Below, in pieces: positions 58,652 through 64,000 of a DNA stretch of 64,000 nucleotides; position 1 is the stretch's first letter; the number at the start of each line of letters is the position of its first letter. A model generated the notes under the pieces. The model was not told the DNA's origin. It made no database searches and saw only the letters and a program-made list of their open reading frames with translations. This DNA comes from Idiomarina seosinensis (GTDB lineage Bacteria; Pseudomonadota; Gammaproteobacteria; Enterobacterales; Alteromonadaceae): assembly GCF_003987275.1 (NCBI RefSeq), contig NZ_PIQF01000004.1, positions 124,001 through 188,000 on the forward strand, written 5' to 3'. Made by a program: the position numbers and the translations under genes.

Positions 58652-61117
58652 ATGAAAAAAATACTAACAAAAACAACTTTAGCTTTAGCCGTTAGCTCGG
58701 TCTTATATGGGCCGTCTATCTGGGCACAACAGACGGACGAGGCCACAGCAGATACTAACAATATAGAACGCATCGTTACCTTAGGATCGCGTGTCAATGG
58801 AAGAACGGCGACAGAGTCGACATCGCCAATTGATATAATCTCTGGTGAGCAATTGGCAAGTACGGGTGCGAGCGAATTGGGTAAAGCACTGCAGATGAGT
58901 GCACCATCATTTAATTTTTCGACAACCACTATCTCTGACGGGTCTGACATTATTCGTCCTGCAACGTTGCGAGGCCTCGGTCCAGACCAAGTTTTGGTGC
59001 TGGTTAATGGTAAACGTAGGCACCAGCAGGCGTTGGTCAATGTGCAAGAAACAATTGGTAAGGGCTCGGCTGGCTATGACATTAACGCAATTCCGATATC
59101 GGCAGTGGCGCGGGTAGAGATTTTGCGTGATGGAGCCGCAGCTCAGTACGGGTCAGATGCCATTGCGGGTGTTATTAATATCACCTTAAAAAGTGGTGAT
59201 GGAGGAAGTTTTAATGCCGAAGTGGGTCAAACCTATGAGGGAGATGGTGAGATCGCTCAGGTTGGTTTAAATGCGGGGCATGCGACCAATAATGGGTTTG
59301 TGAATTTCACTCTGGAGTACCGGGATCGGGGCATGACAAACCGAGCGTCTCCGGCGACATTGGAAGCTACCGGTGGTCAGCTTATTGGCGATTGGCTTGA
59401 CCGTGATGGCGATCCAGTGGTGCGGTTACATGTTGGCGATGCCGACTCTGAAAACTATTATGCTTGGCTAAATGCTGGTTATAACATCAATTCAACTACA
59501 GAGCTTTATGCCTTTGGCGGCTGGTCAACCCGTGACGGCGGGTCTGCCGGGTTTTTCCGCGGCCGTGGACATCCAAGAACGATTGAGGCGTTATACCCTG
59601 ATGGTTTTTTGCCTCAGTTAAAAACAGAGGCCGACGACCAGTCGATAGCCGTTGGTATTCGCGGTGATTTACCGAATGCCTGGTTATGGGATGCGAGTGT
59701 GGTCTATGGGCGCAACGACTTTGGTTTCAACTCAGCTAACTCGGCTAACGTCAGCTGGTATTATGAACCTGACGGCAACGGCGGTATTTATGCGGATACA
59801 CCGACAGAAGCATTTGACGGAGAACTGGTTTTTGAGCAGACCACGTTCAATTTAGACTTTAACGGTACCATCGACATTGGAAATGAACTGCTGTATTTAG
59901 CCACCGGCTTAGAGTTTAGAACAGATAGCTATGCGATTAATCCGGGCGATCCTGTGTCTTGGGCATACGGGCGTACTAATGATCCGAGCATTGAAATTTT
60001 AACACCATCCGGGGCTCCGGCAGAGGCAGGAATACAAGGCTTTCCAGGCTTTAGTCCTGGCCAAGCGGTTGATGCGGACCGAGATAGCTATGGTGTTTAC
60101 GTTGATGCAGAGTATTATTTAACCCCTGAATTTTTGGTCGCGGGTGCAGTGCGATACGAGGACTACGATATCGCAGGCGGTAACGTTTCCGGTAAGTTAT
60201 CACTGCGTTATGACGTTGACTCTGACTTTTCTGTGCGCGGCACACTCGCGACAGGTTTTCGCGCTCCAGGCGTGCAGCAAATCTATTACAGTCAGGTACT
60301 GACCAACATCGTCAATGGCACCCTGGTACAAACAGGAACGGTGGCGAATGACGATGAGGTTGCTCGCCAATTCGGTATTAATGAGTTGGAAGAGGAGACC
60401 TCAGAAAGTATTAGCCTGGGGCTGGTCAAGCGTTGGGACAATGGCTTTGATTTGACCGCCGATATTTATCAAATAAATATTGATGAACGGATTGTTATTT
60501 CCGAGCCATTAACGGCATCAATTGGGCCTGAATTTGCTGATGTTTTGGCCGCTAACAACCTGGGAGCCGCTCAGTTTTTTACGAATTCGGTTGATACCAA
60601 AACTACGGGCGTCGATATCATTGGTTCATATCCAACCGAGCTTTTTGAGGGCAGCCTTGATCTGACCGCGGCTATTAGTTTTATGGATACCAATGTTGAA
60701 CGGGTTAACTCGGTGTCATCATTGATCCCAGCTGAGCAAATTTTTAACCAAACGCAAGTATTACGGATAGAACAAGGCCAGCCGGGTGAGAAGGCTACCT
60801 TTAGCGGCAAGTGGCAGCGCAATGACTGGACTGTAAACTTGGCATTAAACTATTTTGGTTCAGTTGAGGGTCAGGCATTTACCGGTATTCGTCACGAGTG
60901 GAGTGCTAAGTGGTTAACCGATGTATCGGTAGCCTATGACTTAACCTCAGACTTCTCGGTTATGGTAGGCGCTAATAATGTGTTTGATACCTACCCTGAC
61001 GAGTGGGGCGATGCTGGCATACCATTCTCACAAGCTGGCTTTAAATATGGCTGGGAGACATTGCCGTTTGGTATTAACGGAGGCTATTACTACGCACGTT
61101 TTAATTATCAGTTTTAA
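58652..61117 (+). CDS. TonB-dependent receptor of unknown substrate
   Basis: An 821-residue outer-membrane receptor: signal peptide (MKKILTKTTLALAVSSVLYG then PSIWA), plug with DIISGEQLASTGASELGKAL and VEILRDGAAAQYGSDAIAGV, and a barrel ending in GGYYYARFNYQF. It resembles large receptors common in marine Alteromonadales with no assigned ligand. There are no sugar, siderophore or peptide genes next to it. An FNR/CRP-like site lies upstream, and a bidirectional terminator follows. Confidence 0.9.
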   Translation: MKKILTKTTLALAVSSVLYGPSIWAQQTDEATADTNNIERIVTLGSRVNGRTATESTSPIDIISGEQLASTGASELGKALQMSAPSFNFSTTTISDGSDIIRPATLRGLGPDQVLVLVNGKRRHQQALVNVQETIGKGSAGYDINAIPISAVARVEILRDGAAAQYGSDAIAGVINITLKSGDGGSFNAEVGQTYEGDGEIAQVGLNAGHATNNGFVNFTLEYRDRGMTNRASPATLEATGGQLIGDWLDRDGDPVVRLHVGDADSENYYAWLNAGYNINSTTELYAFGGWSTRDGGSAGFFRGRGHPRTIEALYPDGFLPQLKTEADDQSIAVGIRGDLPNAWLWDASVVYGRNDFGFNSANSANVSWYYEPDGNGGIYADTPTEAFDGELVFEQTTFNLDFNGTIDIGNELLYLATGLEFRTDSYAINPGDPVSWAYGRTNDPSIEILTPSGAPAEAGIQGFPGFSPGQAVDADRDSYGVYVDAEYYLTPEFLVAGAVRYEDYDIAGGNVSGKLSLRYDVDSDFSVRGTLATGFRAPGVQQIYYSQVLTNIVNGTLVQTGTVANDDEVARQFGINELEEETSESISLGLVKRWDNGFDLTADIYQINIDERIVISEPLTASIGPEFADVLAANNLGAAQFFTNSVDTKTTGVDIIGSYPTELFEGSLDLTAAISFMDTNVERVNSVSSLIPAEQIFNQTQVLRIEQGQPGEKATFSGKWQRNDWTVNLALNYFGSVEGQAFTGIRHEWSAKWLTDVSVAYDLTSDFSVMVGANNVFDTYPDEWGDAGIPFSQAGFKYGWETLPFGINGGYYYARFNYQF

Positions 61118-61121
61118 TAAA

Positions 61122-61148
61122 AAACGCCCGCTTGCTGAGCGGGCGTTT
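61122..61148. terminator. Bidirectional terminator between TonB receptor and dps
   Basis: AAACGCCCGCT and AGCGGGCGTTT form an 11-bp stem with loop TGCTG. T-rich flanks on both strands suit termination of both the receptor and the convergent dps transcript. Confidence 0.9.
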
Positions 61149-61172
61149 CCTATTTATTTGTTACCGATAGTC

Positions 61173-61649
61173 TTAGTCACCTAAGTACGACGTCAACATC
61201 CAGGCTGTCTTTTCTTGCTCACGAATGTAGTCACTCATTAGTGCAGAAGTACCTTCATCGCCGGCATCGTCGGCAACTCGTTGGATATCGCGTTGCAGGC
61301 GTATAACGGTCTGATAACTGTCGAGAATGTTACCAACACAAGCACGGCCTTCGTGGACATCCTTGACTTCCTCAATCTCGCTCGCCTTAATGTAGGTTGA
61401 GTATGCGTGCATTGGGCGTTGTCCCAAAGTAAGAATACGCTCGGCGATTTCGTCAATTTTCATCAGTAAGTCATCGTAAGTTTCTTCAAACTTAGCGTGT
61501 AACTCGAAAAATTGTTGACCCTTGATATTCCAATGGTAGCCACGAACATTCATGTAAAATATTTGGTAATTTGCCAACAGCTCATTTAATCTTTCTGATA
61601 AATTCTCTGCTTTTTTCTCGTCGAGACCAATCACTTGTAGTTGCTTCAT
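61173..61649 (-). CDS. dps: Dps-family ferritin-like DNA-protection protein
   Basis: A 158-residue miniferritin. The ferroxidase site residues are in YHWNIKGQQFFELHAKFEE (His and His) and YDDLLMKIDEIAERI (Asp and Glu), near residues 40-75. Dps stores iron using hydrogen peroxide and protects DNA in a dodecamer. AGGACG lies about 8 bases before the start. It is a single gene. Confidence 0.95.
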   Translation of the reverse strand: MKQLQVIGLDEKKAENLSERLNELLANYQIFYMNVRGYHWNIKGQQFFELHAKFEETYDDLLMKIDEIAERILTLGQRPMHAYSTYIKASEIEEVKDVHEGRACVGNILDSYQTVIRLQRDIQRVADDAGDEGTSALMSDYIREQEKTAWMLTSYLGD

Positions 61650-61707
61650 TGCGTCCTCCGCATTGACTTTTTGATACTACTATCTTACGAAATTACGGCA
61701 AATTCGA

Positions 61708-62637
61708 TCAGCTTTTAGCTGAATCTTCGCGTTTACCGTCCCTGATATGTTGTTCTCCACGCAGTTTGGCCAGCTGAATTTGACGCTCTCGTTCGGCAAA
61801 GCGAGATTTCTGTTCGGCGGTTGTCTTCGCGTAACAATGCGGGCAGCTAACGCCTTTTTGATAATGCTCTGACTGCTTTTCTTGCTCTGTAATGGGCATC
61901 CGGCAGGCGTAACACTGGTCATAGTTGCCCTGTTCCAGGCCATGCTTAACGGTTACCCGTTGGTCAAAGACAAAACAGTCGCCATTCCAGCTGCTGCTAC
62001 TCTCGGGGACCAGCTCCAGGTATTTCAAGATACCGCCCTTTAAGTGGTAGACCTCGTCAAACCCTTGCTCTTTTAAGTAAGCGGTCGATTTTTCACAGCG
62101 TATCCCACCCGTGCAAAACATAGCGACTTTTTTATGCTTTTGGGGATCTAAATGTTCTTTGACATAATCCGGGAACTCGCGAAAAGCTTCAGTTTTTGGA
62201 TTTATCGCACCCTCGAAAGTACCTACCGCATATTCATACTCGTTGCGCGTATCAATAACCAGCACTTCAGGATCGGCTATTAATTCGTCCCACTGTTCTG
62301 GCTCCACGTAAGTGCCGACCGTGTGCTTGGGATCAACCCAGTCGACGCCCATAGTAACGATTTCTTTCTTTAACTTGACCTTAGTCCGGTAAAAAGCCTG
62401 AGTGTCGCTGGGCGATTCTTTGTGTTCAATATCGGCTAAACGCTTATCGTTAGCAAAATAAGCCAACACGTTATCAATAGCTTGGCGAGTACCACAAATG
62501 GTGCCATTAATTCCTTCGCGTGCTAAAAGCAGGGTGCCTTTAACGTCGTTATCAATTAAAGTTTGATACAGGGGCTCACGAAGTTGCTCATAATCGTTGA
62601 GCTCGACAAATTTATACAGTGCCGCGCAAATATACAT
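61708..62637 (-). CDS. trhO: tRNA uridine-34 hydroxylase TrhO (YceA, rhodanese-like)
   Basis: A 309-residue rhodanese-like protein. An N-terminal acylphosphatase-like domain ([16 protein letters not shown], residues ~34-49) precedes a rhodanese domain with the active Cys in [15 protein letters not shown] (near residue 174) and a C-terminal Cys-rich segment ([16 protein letters not shown]). TrhO makes 5-hydroxyuridine-34 in tRNA by an oxygen-dependent route. The Cys-rich tail is part of the family. Confidence 0.95.
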   Translation of the reverse strand: MYICAALYKFVELNDYEQLREPLYQTLIDNDVKGTLLLAREGINGTICGTRQAIDNVLAYFANDKRLADIEHKESPSDTQAFYRTKVKLKKEIVTMGVDWVDPKHTVGTYVEPEQWDELIADPEVLVIDTRNEYEYAVGTFEGAINPKTEAFREFPDYVKEHLDPQKHKKVAMFCTGGIRCEKSTAYLKEQGFDEVYHLKGGILKYLELVPESSSSWNGDCFVFDQRVTVKHGLEQGNYDQCYACRMPITEQEKQSEHYQKGVSCPHCYAKTTAEQKSRFAERERQIQLAKLRGEQHIRDGKREDSAKS

Positions 62638-62721
62638 AATAAAATACCTTCAGCTGTCCGGACCGTAAATCCGGGGCGTTTAAAATCGCGCGAATTATAA
62701 CCGCAACGGGAGTTTTGCTCA

Positions 62722-63483
62722 ATGGCCGCCAATGATGCTCTGTTTTGGCTACTGGTTGTTATTTCAAGTGTTACGTCGCTACTCACCGCGGTGGCGGGTG
62801 CTGGTGGTGGCGCTGTACTTATCGCAATTTTGGCTTTGGTGTTACCGGGGCCAGCGATTATTCCAGTTCATGGTGCTGTGCAAATGGGATCGAATATTGG
62901 TCGGACAGCGCTAGCGTGGAAATATATCGATTGGCCGACTATTGCATGGTTTGTGCCTTTTGGGCTGTTAGGTACATTGTTGGGGAGTCTGCTGTTGGTG
63001 CAGCTGCCGGCGACTTTATTACAGCTGAGTATCGCCCTTTTTTTATTGTACTTAACTTGGGGCCCCCCGTTACCGAGAGTTATGCTCGGTAAAGCTGGGT
63101 TAATGGCGGGAGGCTTTGTCACCGGCTTTATCTCGTTATTTGTAGGAGCTTCAGGACCCGTGGTGGCGGCTTTCATCAAAGCTCGTTTTACTGAACGAAT
63201 GACGACAGTAGCCACCTTTGCCGCAGCAATGAGTATGCAACATGCGCCGAAAGCCTTGGTATTTGGTTTTGCTGGTTTTGTTTTTAAAGAATGGTTACTT
63301 TTAATTCTAGCGATGATGGTGGCCGGTTTTATTGGTACCTGGGTGGGGCTTAATTGGTTAAAGCGAATAACGAACTATCGCTTTAACCAAATTTTTCGTT
63401 GGATCATTACGTTGCTGGCGTTGCGGCTACTTTGGGTCGCTTTTGAGTCGTTTATCCCAGCGCTGGCGAGCATAACGTCGTAG
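62722..63483 (+). CDS. TauE/SafE-family permease
   Basis: A 253-residue membrane protein of the TauE/SafE family with about eight helices and the internal repeat GAGGGAVLIAIL (near residue 27) and VGASGPVVAAF (near residue 142). The family moves sulfite, sulfoacetate or similar anions. Its last 57 bases overlap the 3' end of the convergent CBS-domain gene. Confidence 0.88.
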   Translation: MAANDALFWLLVVISSVTSLLTAVAGAGGGAVLIAILALVLPGPAIIPVHGAVQMGSNIGRTALAWKYIDWPTIAWFVPFGLLGTLLGSLLLVQLPATLLQLSIALFLLYLTWGPPLPRVMLGKAGLMAGGFVTGFISLFVGASGPVVAAFIKARFTERMTTVATFAAAMSMQHAPKALVFGFAGFVFKEWLLLILAMMVAGFIGTWVGLNWLKRITNYRFNQIFRWIITLLALRLLWVAFESFIPALASITS

Positions 63484-64000
63484 GCTGGGTACATTATCGG
63501 TCTCATCCATAATTGGGGTTCCAAGGATAGTCTCGATAATATCTTCCAGGGTAATTAAACCTAGCCAGCTACCATGTTCGTCATACACCAGACATAGATG
63601 TTGACGCTCTTTCAGCAGATACGCCATTAAATTCTCAATACTGACCGTTTCGCTAACAATTTCTACCGGGCGTGCTAAGTCAGCCACCGTTTGCCCCTCG
63701 TCTGCATCCAGCGCATCACTTCGAAACAAGAGACCGTGCGGCTCTTCTTCGGCATCAATTAAAGGAAATCGAGAAAAAGGTAATGCCCGGGCTTTGTCGG
63801 CAAATTCGCGTACTGTCATATCAGGGCTGATAGTTTCGCAGACCGTGCGCGGTGTCATGACCTGCTTCACCCGAATGTCGTGTAGGTCGAGAATATTCCA
63901 GATAACCCGATGCTCATCTCTGTCGAGAACTTTCTGCTCGTAGCCCATTGTAGCCATCGCCTTAATCTCTGAACGCACATCGATATCGGGTTCGTTATTG
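63427..64000 (-). CDS. CorC/HlyC-type CBS-domain protein (partial, 5' end outside window)
   Basis: The minus-strand frame is open from the window edge (with N-terminal residues continuing beyond 64000) to a stop at 63427. The visible part carries two CBS repeats: MTPRTVCETISPDMTVREF and ENLMAYLLKERQHLCLVYDE followed by GLITLEDIIETILG. This is the C-terminal region of CNNM/CorC (HlyC/TlyC) transporters, which have an N-terminal membrane DUF21 domain; that part is not visible. No CorC_HlyC C-terminal domain is seen after the CBS pair. Its end overlaps the TauE gene by 57 bases. Confidence 0.88.
   Translation of the reverse strand, partial: NNEPDIDVRSEIKAMATMGYEQKVLDRDEHRVIWNILDLHDIRVKQVMTPRTVCETISPDMTVREFADKARALPFSRFPLIDAEEEPHGLLFRSDALDADEGQTVADLARPVEIVSETVSIENLMAYLLKERQHLCLVYDEHGSWLGLITLEDIIETILGTPIMDETDNVPSLRRYARQRWDKRLKSDPK

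Overview
The window is a gene-dense stretch of a gammaproteobacterial chromosome, most likely from the marine Alteromonadales and best matching Idiomarinaceae. That placement is an inference from gene order (gmk-rpoZ-spoT-ridA, trmH-recG, ubiE-ubiJ-ubiB-tatABC-tatD, hemB, rhlB / trxA-rho-ubiD-fre), moderate GC content and the number of TonB-dependent receptors. No rRNA, tRNA, insertion sequence, prophage or CRISPR array was seen, and no gap between genes exceeds about 300 bases.

Left part (1-14.6 kb). upp and a truncated membrane gene; an MFS carrier divergent from a YkoF-type thiamine-binding protein; a diguanylate cyclase; a small secreted NTF2-like protein; YjbQ; a soluble zinc-binding-type chemoreceptor; and a LOG-family hydrolase. 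A minus-strand poly-gamma-glutamate operon (pgsB-pgsC-pgsW, then a short-chain dehydrogenase) follows. Its pgsB Shine-Dalgarno lies partly inside a perfect 12-bp-stem hairpin. Upstream are an ENPP-type phosphodiesterase, yjdM, a DASS anion transporter and a divergent RimK-type glutamate ligase.

Middle part (14.6-34.5 kb). A Fur-box-controlled TonB receptor; a plus-strand run of GAF protein, MliC/META lipoprotein, NsrR-like Fe-S regulator and amidohydrolase; a MaoC-type protein; sbcDC with a strikingly glutamine-rich SbcC; a BetT-like transporter divergent from a TetR regulator; an MFS carrier; then gmk, rpoZ, spoT, ridA and an NhaC-type antiporter.

Right part (34.5-64 kb). A GNAT/nitrilase fusion, trmH, recG, the ubiquinone and Tat genes, a 7TMR-DISM diguanylate cyclase, hemB, a short Ppx/GppA protein, rhlB, trxA, rho with a long leader, ubiD and fre. 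Next comes a complete thiamine-salvage operon: TPP riboswitch, TonB receptor, PnuT, thiamine-kinase-like protein and MFS carrier. The riboswitch and its mutually exclusive antisequestor and sequestor pairings can be read directly in the sequence. The window closes with a DUF3185 protein, a third TonB receptor preceded by an FNR/CRP-like site, dps, trhO, a TauE/SafE permease and the 3' part of a CorC/HlyC-type CBS protein whose end overlaps the permease gene.

The two most interesting systems are the poly-gamma-glutamate operon with its SD-occluding hairpin and the riboswitch-controlled thiamine uptake operon.
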